A DNA stretch of 64,000 nt from an uncultured Luteitalea sp. (GTDB lineage Bacteria > Acidobacteriota > Vicinamibacteria > Vicinamibacterales > Vicinamibacteraceae). The stretch lies in contig CAKTDA010000003.1 in assembly GCA_934541105.1 (NCBI GenBank), forward strand, positions 186,001 to 250,000, given 5' to 3'. The position numbers and the translations under genes are program-made. Positions within the stretch are counted from its first letter, which is position 1; each line of letters opens with the position of its first letter. This document shows positions 22,696-30,751 of this stretch, in pieces. The notes below the pieces were generated by a model that saw nothing but the letters and a program-made list of their open reading frames with translations, did not search any database and had not been told where the DNA came from.

Positions 22696-22701
22696 TACAA
22701 T
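22696..22701 (+). promoter_or_regulatory. -10 hexamer TACAAT, leaderless start of operon
   Basis: TACAAT eight bases before ATG 22710. It would start the transcript of the DUF4127/permease/hydantoinase-like genes. Confidence 0.6.
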
Positions 22702-22709
22702 CCGGGCCC

Positions 22710-24413
22710 ATGCGTCGATGCGGCCGCCGTGTGGCCTGGCTGATCGTGCTGGTGCTGTGGGCGGGCGTCGCGGTCGCCGAGGCGCAGGTGGCTCGCGAGC
22801 AACCGCCGATGCCCAGGCGGCTGCGCATCGCGCTCGTGCCGCTCGACGATCGGCCCGTCTCGCTCCAGTACCCGCAGATGATGGCCGGGCTCGCGCACGC
22901 CGAGGTCGTTGCCCCTCCCATCGAGGTGCTCGGCCGCTTCACGACGCCTGGCGACACGGCTGCCATCGCGCGCTGGCTGCGCGATCAGGACTGGCGGGAC
23001 ATCGACGCCCTCGTGGTGTCGTTCGACATGCTCGCGTACGGCGGGCTCGTGGCCTCGCGCGTGCACGGCGTGGACGAAGCCACGGCGCTCGAGCGGCTGT
23101 CCACGCTCCGCGACATCGCGCGCGCCAATCCCGCGCTGCCGATTCACGGCTTCACGACGATCATGCGGCTCGCGCCGACGGCAGACGGCAGGAACGAGGC
23201 CTATCGCGATCGACTCGCCCGTTGGGCCGAGATCGCAGACGACGCACGCCCCGGTGAGGAAGCCACGGAGCTCGCCGGCCTCGTCGCGGCCATCCCACCC
23301 GCCGCTCTCGAGGAGTACACGCGCGCCCGCGCCCGCAATCGCCGCATCAACATGGCCGCGGCGCAGCTCGTCGCCGACGGCATCGTGGACTTCCTGATCG
23401 TGTCGCAGGACGACGCCAGGCCGCGTGGTGTCCACCTGCGCGACCGCGAAGCCGTGACGCGCGCGGTCTCGGATCTCGACCTCGTCGGGCGTGTCGGTGT
23501 ACAGCCGGGAGCCGACGAAGTCGCGATGCTGCTGCTTGCCCGTTCGGTCGTCCAGGCGCGCGGGCTGCAACCGGCGGTGCGCGTGACCTACTCGTCCGAC
23601 GCGGTGCAGACGATGGTGGCGCCGTTCGAGGATCGGGAACTCCACGAGACCGTGGCCTTCCAACTCGTCTCCGCGGGTTCCGGTGAGGCGAAGCCGGACG
23701 ACCTGCCGGCTCTCGACCTCCATGTCTTCGGATCGCGGCACGACGCGCGCGTGCCGGAAGCGTTTGCGTCCCACATCATCGGCGCGGTCGATGATGGTGC
23801 CCGCGTTGTCGTCGCCGACGTCGATCCGAAGGGCGACGTCCAGGGTGGATCCGCGGCGTTCACCGAGGCCCTGCTCGCCGCGAAGGTGTTCCCGAAGCTG
23901 TACGGGTACGCCTCGTGGAACACCGCGGGCAACACGCTCGGCACGGCAATCGCCCACGGCCTGCTGGCGTGGTCCGGCGCGCACCTGGCGATGCGCTGCA
24001 CGAGCGCCGCGTGGACGACGATGGCCGACGCGCAGGTGACGTTCATGCTGCATCGCCTCGTGAACGACTACGCCTACCAGGGCGTGCTGCGGCTGGCAAT
24101 CAATGCCGACCTCCGGGCCGCGGGCCGGACGCCGTTGTGGCTCGCCGCGCACGTGCCGGATGTCGCCGCGCGCATACGCGAGGGGATCGCACCGAAGCTG
24201 GCCGCGTACGCGACGATGTTCACGGCCGGCGCGTACGTGCTTCCAACGCCGGCGCCGACCGACGTCGCCGTGCAGGTCGGGCTCCCGCGCAACCTCGACG
24301 TGCGTCTGCCGTGGGCCCGGACGTTCGAGGCCGCCATCACGTTCGACGTGCCGACGGCCGGACTCGCCGGGCCGGCTCGGCGGCTGCCCGCCTGCGCGCC
24401 GGTCCAGCCGTGA
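22710..24413 (+). CDS. DUF4127 family protein, exported
   Basis: A 567-residue protein of the DUF4127 family. Matching segments are LVPLDDRPVSLQYPQ (residues 42-56), VVSFDMLAYGGLVASR, FLIVSQDDARPRG and QPGADEVAMLLLAR. The function of the family is not established. An N-terminal signal peptide (cleavage near VAEAQ) indicates export, which places it in the periplasm. It opens a co-directional cluster with a permease, a hydantoinase-A-like protein, a sugar kinase and NanE. The aspartate- and histidine-rich conserved loops suggest a hydrolase acting on a glycan or sugar derivative, but that is inference only. The stop overlaps the permease start (GTGA). Confidence 0.85.
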   Translation: MRRCGRRVAWLIVLVLWAGVAVAEAQVAREQPPMPRRLRIALVPLDDRPVSLQYPQMMAGLAHAEVVAPPIEVLGRFTTPGDTAAIARWLRDQDWRDIDALVVSFDMLAYGGLVASRVHGVDEATALERLSTLRDIARANPALPIHGFTTIMRLAPTADGRNEAYRDRLARWAEIADDARPGEEATELAGLVAAIPPAALEEYTRARARNRRINMAAAQLVADGIVDFLIVSQDDARPRGVHLRDREAVTRAVSDLDLVGRVGVQPGADEVAMLLLARSVVQARGLQPAVRVTYSSDAVQTMVAPFEDRELHETVAFQLVSAGSGEAKPDDLPALDLHVFGSRHDARVPEAFASHIIGAVDDGARVVVADVDPKGDVQGGSAAFTEALLAAKVFPKLYGYASWNTAGNTLGTAIAHGLLAWSGAHLAMRCTSAAWTTMADAQVTFMLHRLVNDYAYQGVLRLAINADLRAAGRTPLWLAAHVPDVAARIREGIAPKLAAYATMFTAGAYVLPTPAPTDVAVQVGLPRNLDVRLPWARTFEAAITFDVPTAGLAGPARRLPACAPVQP

Positions 24414-25675
24414 CGGCCATCCTCCTGCTCGCCGTCTTCGCGGTGTTCGCGGCGCTGATGTTCACGCGCCGCCTGCCTGCGCTCCTCGCCCTGCCGGCCA
24501 TGGCAGCCGCCGTGGCCATCGTCGTCGGCGAACCGCTCACGGGCTGGTCGTCCGTGGTGATTGCCGACGGCGCGGTCAGGCTGGCGCCCGCGTACGTCGC
24601 GGTGTGCGCGGGCGCGATGCTGGGGCGCGTCATGATGGCGACCGGCATCGCCGAGGACGTCATCCGACGATCCGCGGAGTTCGGCGGCGACAAGCCGATG
24701 GCGGTCGCGGCGCTGCTGATGGTCGTCACGGCCGTCCTGTTCACGTCGCTGACCGGGCTCGGCGCGGTGATCATGGTCGGGTCGCTCGTGCTGCCGATCA
24801 TGATGAGCCTCGGCATCCCGCGCCTCCTCACGGCCATCCTCTTCCTTCTCGCGTACGCGACGGGCTTCGTCTTCAACATCGCGCTGTGGCGGCTGTATCG
24901 GGAACTGCTGCAGATTGCGCCGGCGGCGCCCCTCCCGCGCGAGGTCGTGCAGTTCGCGGTCGCGCTCGCGGCCATCATGACGGTCGTCGTCACCGGCTAC
25001 GCGATTCGCGCCGCACGCCGTGCGCCGGAGCTGCGGCTGTGGTCGGCACGCCCGCTCCCGGGACGCAAGCCCGGCGTCCCGCTGGCGGCCTTCGTCACGC
25101 CGCTCGTGCCCCTCGTGCTCTACGTCGGGTTCGGCTGGCGGGAGGTGCCGGCCTTCCTGGCCGGTGCGCTCTACGGCATCCTCCTGACACGCCCGCGCGC
25201 GATCGTCCAGACGCTGCTGGCGTCGGCAATCCGCGGCATCGAGGATGCCGCCCCGGCCGTGATCCTGCTCGTCGGCATCGGGATGCTGCTCAATGCCCTG
25301 ACGCTGCCGGCGGTGCGCGATGCGCTCGCGCCCCTCGTCGCGCAACTGCCGGTGCAGTCGGCGGCCGGCTTCGTGCTGTTCTTCACGCTGCTCTCGCCGC
25401 TGGCCCTCTACCGCGGGCCGCTCAATCCGTATGGTGTGGGCATCGGCGTCTACAGCCTGATGCTCACGGCCGGCGTGCTGCCGGCCTACGCGCTGCTCGC
25501 GGCCATCATGTCGATCGTGCAGGTGCAGAACGTGTGCGACCCGACGAACACGCACAACGTGTGGGTGGCGACCTACACGGGCGTCGGCGTGGACGAGATC
25601 ACGCGCGCGACGCTGCCCGCGATGGTGCTCGTGTGCTTCGGCGGCCTGCTCGTCGGCGCGTGGTGGTTCCTGTGA
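24410..25675 (+). CDS. GntP/citrate-like permease
   Basis: A 421-residue polytopic membrane protein with about 11 hydrophobic segments in two halves separated by a basic loop (around residues 200-220, RAARRAPELRLW). Its organisation resembles ion-transporter superfamily carriers (GntP, CitM, DcuC type) of small organic acids. GTG 24410 overlaps the DUF4127 stop. Substrate is unknown; given the neighbours, an amino-sugar acid or a cyclic amide is a reasonable guess. No paired binding protein is present, so it is a secondary carrier. Confidence 0.78.
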   Translation: MTAILLLAVFAVFAALMFTRRLPALLALPAMAAAVAIVVGEPLTGWSSVVIADGAVRLAPAYVAVCAGAMLGRVMMATGIAEDVIRRSAEFGGDKPMAVAALLMVVTAVLFTSLTGLGAVIMVGSLVLPIMMSLGIPRLLTAILFLLAYATGFVFNIALWRLYRELLQIAPAAPLPREVVQFAVALAAIMTVVVTGYAIRAARRAPELRLWSARPLPGRKPGVPLAAFVTPLVPLVLYVGFGWREVPAFLAGALYGILLTRPRAIVQTLLASAIRGIEDAAPAVILLVGIGMLLNALTLPAVRDALAPLVAQLPVQSAAGFVLFFTLLSPLALYRGPLNPYGVGIGVYSLMLTAGVLPAYALLAAIMSIVQVQNVCDPTNTHNVWVATYTGVGVDEITRATLPAMVLVCFGGLLVGAWWFL

Positions 25676-27837
25676 GCGCGCCGCCGCGGCTGCGCATCGG
25701 GATCGACGTCGGCGGCACGTTCACCGACGTCGTGGCGGTGGACGCGGACGCCTTCACGCTCGTGGCACAGCTCAAGGTGCCGACCACGCACCACGCGCCC
25801 GAAGGCGTCGCGCGGGGCATCGTGGACGGCCTCCACCAGATGCTGCGGCAACTCGCTGCACGTCCCGCCGACGTCGTGTTCATCGCACACTCGACGACGC
25901 AGGCGACAAATGCGCTGCTCGAAGGCGACGTGGCCGAGGTCGGTGTCGTCGGAGCCGGACGGCGGGGCGAGCGCTGGAAGGCGCGTCTCGACACACGCGT
26001 GCCAGCCATCGCGCTCGCGCCTGGCAGGATGCTGCGCGCCCGGCATGCCTTCGTGGCCGTCACGGATCCGCATGACGTCGCCGACGAGGCGGCAGCGGCG
26101 GTCGACGCCCTGCAGCGCGACGGCGTGCAGGTGATCGTCGCGAGCGAGGCGTTTGCCGTGGACGATCCGTCGGTCGAGGACGCCATCGTCGAAGCCGCGC
26201 GGGCGCGTGGGTTGTGGGCGACGTCGGGCCACGACGTGTCGTCGCTCTACGGACTGCGGACGCGCACACGCACGGCCGTGCTCAACGGCGCGATGCTGCC
26301 GACGATGGTCGGGACGGCGACCATGACCGCGCGTTCGGTCGCCGACGCCGGCATCACGACACCGCTGATGATCATGCGGTCCGATGGCGGCGTGATGACC
26401 GTCGACGAGGTCGCGCGACGGCCCATCCAGACCATGCTCTCGGGCCCGGCCGCGGGAATCGCCGGTGCGCTCATGCACGAGCAGGTGTCCGACGGCATCT
26501 TCGTCGAGGTCGGCGGCACGAGCGCCGACATCTCCGTGATCCGCGACGGCCAGCCGCAGATGCGGCCGGCGCGGGTCGGCGGGCATCGCACGTTCCTCGA
26601 TACGCTGGACGTCCGCACGATTGCCATTGCCGGCGGCAGCCTGCTGCGGATGCGGGCCGGCGCGCTCGTGGACGTCGGCCCGCGTTCGGCGCACATCGCA
26701 GGGGTCGGCTACGCCTGCTTCGCCCCTCCAGGGACGTTCGACGGCCACGTCGATGTCATCCCGATCCGCCCGTTGCCGGGCGATCCCGATGACTACATGG
26801 TGCTCGCGACGCCAGGCGGGCGCTTCGCCGTGACGCCGACATGCGCAGCGAACGTCCTCGGCCTCGTGCCTGATGATGCGTTCGCGAGAGGCGACGCCGA
26901 CACCGCACGGCAGGCGTTCGCGGTGCTCGGGCAGAGCATCGGCCAGCAGGGGGATGCGCTCGCGGCGGCCGTGCTCGACATGGCATGCGGCAAGGTGGCC
27001 GCGCAGGTTCGCGTGCTGATGGCCGAGTACGGACTCACGGCCGCACACGTGGACCTCGTCGGCGGGGGCGGCGGCGCGGCAGCGCTCGTGCCGCGCGCGG
27101 GCGCCCTCCTCGGCATGCCGTGGCGGCTCGCGCGACAGGCCGAAGTGATCGCACCGATCGGCGTGGCGCTCGCGATGGTGCGCGACATCGTCGAGCGCCA
27201 CATCGTGGACCCGACGCCTGCCGACGTCCTGCGCGTGCGCCAGCAGGCCGTGGACGCAGCCGTCCGCAGCGGCGCGATCGCGGAGACGGTGCAGGTGCAG
27301 GTGGAAGTTGATCCCCGCCGCAACCTCGTGCGCGCGACCGCGGCAGGTGCCGCCGAGTTGCGGCGGTCGAGTGCAGCCGGGCGCACGCTCGACGACGACG
27401 GCCGACGAGCGGCCGCGGCGCGCTCGATGCAGCGTGTGCCCTCGGAACTGCGCCGTGAGGCCGACACCGGCGCGCTCGAGGTCTTCGTCGGCGATCCGCC
27501 GGCTGCGCGATCGTGGGTGCGGTGGCATCACGCGCCGTCCGAGACACGCGTCGTGGACCGCACAGGTGTCGTCCGGCTGAGGCGACGGGACGCGCGCGTG
27601 CGGGTGGGGACGGTGGAGTCGCTCGAGGTCGACCTGCGGGCGCTGATTGGGTCGCTCACGGGCTACGGCGACGCCGGACGCACGATTCCAGACGTCCACC
27701 TCCTCGTCGGCGGCCGGATCGTGAGCCTCGCCGGCCTTGCCGACGAGGGACAGGTGCTCGGGCTTGCGGGCGTCGAGGTTCGCGCCCATCCACCGGAGCA
27801 GGTCGTCGTGATCCTCGCAACGGCTCGGCGTGCGTGA
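25672..27837 (+). CDS. hydantoinase A / 5-oxoprolinase-like protein
   Basis: A 721-residue protein of the HyuA family (ATP-dependent hydrolysis of cyclic amides such as hydantoins or 5-oxoproline, and acetone carboxylase beta subunits). The phosphate-binding motif GIDVGGTFTDVV is at residues 10-21; HSTTQATNALLEG and SGPAAGIAGA and VEVGGTSADISVI are further ASKHA-fold signatures. The partner HyuB subunit is absent from the window, which is unusual because the subunits are normally adjacent. GTG 25672 overlaps the permease stop by four bases. The C-terminal 170 residues (after about 545) diverge from the core and look specific to this subgroup. Confidence 0.83.
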   Translation: MSAPPRLRIGIDVGGTFTDVVAVDADAFTLVAQLKVPTTHHAPEGVARGIVDGLHQMLRQLAARPADVVFIAHSTTQATNALLEGDVAEVGVVGAGRRGERWKARLDTRVPAIALAPGRMLRARHAFVAVTDPHDVADEAAAAVDALQRDGVQVIVASEAFAVDDPSVEDAIVEAARARGLWATSGHDVSSLYGLRTRTRTAVLNGAMLPTMVGTATMTARSVADAGITTPLMIMRSDGGVMTVDEVARRPIQTMLSGPAAGIAGALMHEQVSDGIFVEVGGTSADISVIRDGQPQMRPARVGGHRTFLDTLDVRTIAIAGGSLLRMRAGALVDVGPRSAHIAGVGYACFAPPGTFDGHVDVIPIRPLPGDPDDYMVLATPGGRFAVTPTCAANVLGLVPDDAFARGDADTARQAFAVLGQSIGQQGDALAAAVLDMACGKVAAQVRVLMAEYGLTAAHVDLVGGGGGAAALVPRAGALLGMPWRLARQAEVIAPIGVALAMVRDIVERHIVDPTPADVLRVRQQAVDAAVRSGAIAETVQVQVEVDPRRNLVRATAAGAAELRRSSAAGRTLDDDGRRAAAARSMQRVPSELRREADTGALEVFVGDPPAARSWVRWHHAPSETRVVDRTGVVRLRRRDARVRVGTVESLEVDLRALIGSLTGYGDAGRTIPDVHLLVGGRIVSLAGLADEGQVLGLAGVEVRAHPPEQVVVILATARRA

Positions 27838-27882
27838 TGGCGTCGCGTCGTCGCGCCGGTGCAGACATCGCCGGGCGGTCCG

Positions 27883-27888
27883 TACAAT
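27883..27888 (+). promoter_or_regulatory. -10 hexamer TACAAT, internal leaderless promoter
   Basis: TACAAT eight bases before ATG 27897, in the only gap (59 bases) of the 22.7-30.7 kb cluster. It would uncouple the second half (kinase, NanE, toxin, immunity) from the first. Confidence 0.6.
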
Positions 27889-27896
27889 TGGTGCCG

Positions 27897-28211
27897 ATGG
27901 AGAGCGAGCGGGCGGGCGGTGCCGTCGTGCGATGCGGACGATGGGCTGCGGTCTCGGCCGGTGAGTACGACCGGCGCACGGGCTGCATCACGGTCAACCT
28001 GACCGTCGTCGATGCGGTGCATGCCGCCTACGGCCACACACCGGATTGCGTCGCGGCCGCGATTGTCGCGCACGAGCGGGCTCATGCGTCAGCATCACGC
28101 GATCTGCCGTTGGCCGAGGACGAGGCACGCGCACGCGCTGCGGCCGTTGCCGCGGGAGGCGCCATTGTCGTTGCCCACATCGACGACGTGCTGGCGGGAG
28201 GCGTGTGGTGA
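27897..28211 (+). CDS. 104-residue HExxH protein, zincin-like
   Basis: A small cytoplasmic protein of unknown family. VAHERAHAS carries His59-Glu60-x-x-His63, and Glu75/Glu77 (AEDEARARA) lie 12-14 residues later where a third zinc ligand is expected, so it could be a minimal metallopeptidase. It has no signal peptide. Its ATG follows a TACAAT box by eight bases and its TGA overlaps the kinase GTG. With so small a size, catalysis is uncertain, and HExxH occurs by chance in helical proteins; a metal-binding accessory role is the alternative. Confidence 0.7.
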   Translation: MESERAGGAVVRCGRWAAVSAGEYDRRTGCITVNLTVVDAVHAAYGHTPDCVAAAIVAHERAHASASRDLPLAEDEARARAAAVAAGGAIVVAHIDDVLAGGVW

Positions 28212-29182
28212 CGGGCCTCTACCTGGGGATCGACGGGGGACAGACGCAAACGAAGGCCGTCGTCGCCCGCGCCGACGGCCGCGTGCTCGGGCGGGGACTC
28301 GGCGGCCCGTCGAATCACGTCGAGGCCCCGGGCGGGCGCGAGCGACTGCGGGCGGCCGTCATCGACAGCACGAACGCCGCGCTCCGCGATGCCGGACTCG
28401 GGGACGTGTCGTCGGTGGAGTTTGCCGCCGTGCATTGCGGCATGACGGGCGAGGCCGACTTCAAGACGGAGATCATCACGCCGCTGTTTCGCGCCGGCGT
28501 GGTGGCCGTCGCCCACGATGCCCCGGCCGCGCTTGCCGGTGCCACGCTCGGCGCACCGGGCATCATCGTGATTGCCGGCACGGGTTCGGTCGTCTACGGC
28601 GAGAACGATCGAGGGGAAACCGCGCGGACCGGCGGCTGGGGCTACGTGTTCGGCGACGAGGGCGGCGGCTTCGGCCTTGCGCGCGACGGCATCCGCGCCG
28701 CACTCGACGCGCTCGACGACGTCGGGCGTCCAACCGCGCTCGTACGGATCCTGAGCGCACGGTTCGGCATCGAGGACCTGCGGGTGCTGCCGATGACCAT
28801 GTACAACGGCCACATCAGCCGCGACGGGATTGCCGCCGCGTCGCGCGACGTGATCGAGGCGTGGCGAGGGGGCGATGCGGTGGCGGGCGAAGTCGTGGCG
28901 CACGCGCTCGACAGGCTGTCGGGCCGCGTGCGGTCGGTTGCAGCCCGGCTCGGGATGTCGCGTCCGCTCGTGTGTCTCGCTGGCGGCGTCTTCACGGCGG
29001 CGTCGTATGCCGAGTCGTTCGCGGACGCAGTCAGGGATCGGGTTCCCGATGCCGAGGTCCGTCCTGCGCGACTCAGCCCGGCAGCAGGCGCCGTGCTGCT
29101 GGCATTTCGCGCGGCCGGCCTGCCCGTGACCGATGCGATGCGGGCGCACATGCTCGACGCCGCCGACGAGGACCGACCGTGA
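28208..29182 (+). CDS. BadF/BadG-type kinase, probable N-acetylhexosamine kinase
   Basis: A 324-residue ASKHA ATPase of the BadF/BadG/BcrA/BcrD family. The phosphate-1 motif YLGIDGGQTQTKAVV (residues 5-19), AGTGSVVYG and GGWGYVFGDEGGGFGLARDG match the N-acetylglucosamine kinase group rather than the benzoyl-CoA reductase activators, which carry a Cys cluster missing here. With NanE directly downstream it most likely phosphorylates ManNAc or GlcNAc. Start GTG 28208 and stop both overlap neighbours by four bases. Confidence 0.87.
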   Translation: MTGLYLGIDGGQTQTKAVVARADGRVLGRGLGGPSNHVEAPGGRERLRAAVIDSTNAALRDAGLGDVSSVEFAAVHCGMTGEADFKTEIITPLFRAGVVAVAHDAPAALAGATLGAPGIIVIAGTGSVVYGENDRGETARTGGWGYVFGDEGGGFGLARDGIRAALDALDDVGRPTALVRILSARFGIEDLRVLPMTMYNGHISRDGIAAASRDVIEAWRGGDAVAGEVVAHALDRLSGRVRSVAARLGMSRPLVCLAGGVFTAASYAESFADAVRDRVPDAEVRPARLSPAAGAVLLAFRAAGLPVTDAMRAHMLDAADEDRP

Positions 29183-29871
29183 CACGCAGCGTCCACCCGC
29201 ATCTCGCACGGCTCCGCGGCCGCCTCGTCGTGTCCTGCCAGGCGCCCGTGACGTCGCCGCTGCACGATCCCTACGTGATTGCGCGCGTCGCGCGTGCGGC
29301 GCAGGACGCGGGAGCGGCCGGCGTGCGCATCGACACCCCGTTGCACATTGCGGCCACGCGTGCGCTCTGCAGCGTGCCCGTCGTGGGCCTGCACAAGCAG
29401 CAGCACGACGGATCGGCGGTGTACATCACGCCGACGCGCGAAGCCGCCGCGGGTGTCATCGACGCTGGCGCAGACATCGTCGCCGTGGACGCCACGGGTC
29501 GCCCGCGGCCGCACGGCGAACGCCTCGCCGACATCATCGCCGTCATCCACGACCATGGGCGACTCGTCATGGCCGACGTGTCGACGGCCGAAGAAGGACT
29601 GATGGCCGCCGACCTGGGGGCCAACGTCATCGCGACGACGATGGCCGGCTATGCCGGCGAACCACCGCGCCATGCCGGGCCCGACATCGCGCTCGTCGAG
29701 CGGCTCGCCTCGACGACCGACGTCCCGGTGATCTGCGAGGGGCGCATCGGCTCGGCCGACGACGTGCGTGCGGCGTTCGCGGCCGGCGCGTTCGCGGTCG
29801 TGGTGGGCGGCGCCATCACGGGCATCGACGCCCTCGTGCGACATTTCGTCGCAGCGACACCTGCCGGATGA
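29179..29871 (+). CDS. nanE: N-acetylmannosamine-6-phosphate 2-epimerase
   Basis: A 230-residue TIM-barrel epimerase that converts ManNAc-6-P to GlcNAc-6-P in sialic acid and ManNAc catabolism. LVVSCQAPVTSPLHDP (residues 16-31), VGLHKQQ with the catalytic lysine, VAVDATGRPRP and ICEGRIGS with the catalytic glutamate align with the E. coli enzyme from memory. Length is normal. Neither a sialate lyase nor an ROK-type ManNAc kinase is in view, so the upstream BadF-type kinase probably replaces NanK. Both ends overlap neighbours by four bases. Confidence 0.92.
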   Translation: MTRSVHPHLARLRGRLVVSCQAPVTSPLHDPYVIARVARAAQDAGAAGVRIDTPLHIAATRALCSVPVVGLHKQQHDGSAVYITPTREAAAGVIDAGADIVAVDATGRPRPHGERLADIIAVIHDHGRLVMADVSTAEEGLMAADLGANVIATTMAGYAGEPPRHAGPDIALVERLASTTDVPVICEGRIGSADDVRAAFAAGAFAVVVGGAITGIDALVRHFVAATPAG

Positions 29872-30410
29872 ACACCATGCTGCTGAGGCACCACGCTCGT
29901 GCAGTCCTCGTGCTGCTGGTCCTCGTCGGCTGCTCGCCGCCGGCGGGGCCGGCACCACCGGAGCCTTCCGGCAATGCGCCGCCAGCCGCAGACGCCCCGG
30001 CAATCGCCACGAACGAGGCGCTCCGATACGTCGTCGATCTCGAACGCGACGAACGGCTGGGCGGGCACACCATTGCGCGGCATGTCGGCCGCACCGACGC
30101 CCAGCTGAAGGCACGCCTTGCGCGCGAGAGCATCGCGGCTGCGTCCACGTTCGTGGACCTCGAGACGGCCGAACGCATCGTGGCGCGCGCGCTTGCCGCC
30201 AACGAGCGCCGCGTCCAGCAATGGATCGCGCGCCGCGGCCCGCGGGCCAACCTTGCCATCCGCTACAGGGCGCGCGACGGCCTGCCGACGGGCCGCCTCA
30301 TGCGCCGGGGCGACGATGCCTCGCGCGACGTGACCGGAGCAGTCGTCGTCCTGCGCTGGCGCGGTGATGGCTACCACGTGCTGACGTCGTATCCGGAGAA
30401 CCCGCGATGA
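29868..30410 (+). CDS. lipoprotein with RNase A-like (CdiA-CT type) toxin domain
   Basis: A 180-residue protein with a lipoprotein signal (residues 1-22, lipobox LVGC, lipidated Cys22 followed by Ser, so not an inner-membrane retention signal by the E. coli rule). A Pro/Ala-rich linker covers residues 23-47. Residues about 62-180 match the bacterial RNase A-like domain known from CDI toxins: HVGRTDAQLKARL, ASTFVDLETAERIV and the terminal VLTSYP. Active-site residues known from the Yersinia kristensenii toxin are His, Arg (11 later) and a Thr-x-Tyr pair; here His72, Arg83, Thr173 and Tyr175 have the same spacing. The gene overlaps NanE upstream and the immunity gene downstream by four bases each. 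Presence of a toxin at the end of a sugar operon, on a lipid anchor, is odd. Confidence 0.78.
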   Translation: MNTMLLRHHARAVLVLLVLVGCSPPAGPAPPEPSGNAPPAADAPAIATNEALRYVVDLERDERLGGHTIARHVGRTDAQLKARLARESIAAASTFVDLETAERIVARALAANERRVQQWIARRGPRANLAIRYRARDGLPTGRLMRRGDDASRDVTGAVVVLRWRGDGYHVLTSYPENPR

Positions 30411-30715
30411 GCCTCAAGGGCACCACGAACTGGTCACACCTCCGCGCGCTGCTCGACGCGTACCTGCACCAGGACTTCACCGTCGAGTACGGGTCGGCGG
30501 TCGAGGCCGTGCAGACCGCGCTGACCGACGCGCGCCGCGACGACGCGATGGCCGTGTCGTCCGAGTGGCGATCGTTCCTGAACGTCACGGCCGGCATGGA
30601 CGTGCAGACGCGCGGGCGGCTGCTCTGCGAGCTTGCCGGCGGAGCCTGGGCGCCTGCCGACCCCGACGAGTTCGAGGCGGTGTCGGCCGTGCTGATGGAC
30701 GCCTGGCGCCGGTGA
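30407..30715 (+). CDS. CdiI-like immunity protein
   Basis: A 102-residue acidic, all-alpha-looking cytoplasmic protein without a signal peptide. The N-terminal segment LLDAYLHQDFTVEYGS (residues 15-30) followed by EAVQTAL and SSEWRSFL matches the CDI immunity protein family that carries an F/LHQDF or YFHQDW motif. Family assignment is from memory. Its ATG overlaps the toxin TGA (ATGA), the normal order for toxin-immunity pairs, and its own stop codon sits in the loop of a hairpin. It is expected to bind the RNase A-like domain and block it inside the producing cell. Confidence 0.72.
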   Translation: MSLKGTTNWSHLRALLDAYLHQDFTVEYGSAVEAVQTALTDARRDDAMAVSSEWRSFLNVTAGMDVQTRGRLLCELAGGAWAPADPDEFEAVSAVLMDAWRR

Positions 30716-30725
30716 CCGGCGCCAG
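30703..30725. terminator. perfect hairpin with the stop codon in its loop
   Basis: CTGGCGCCGG (30703-30712) pairs perfectly with CCGGCGCCAG (30716-30725). The three-base loop is TGA, the stop codon of the immunity gene. It also lies 26 bases after the stop of the opposing GNAT gene, so it may serve both. Confidence 0.75.
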
Positions 30726-30751
30726 GGCCCGTGCCGCGAGGCGGCGCGGTC

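Noticed and set aside
25573..27789. A 738-codon minus-strand frame opposite the hydantoinase-like gene
   Set aside because: His/Arg-rich shadow; the plus-strand frame has a clear ATPase fold motif and operon context.
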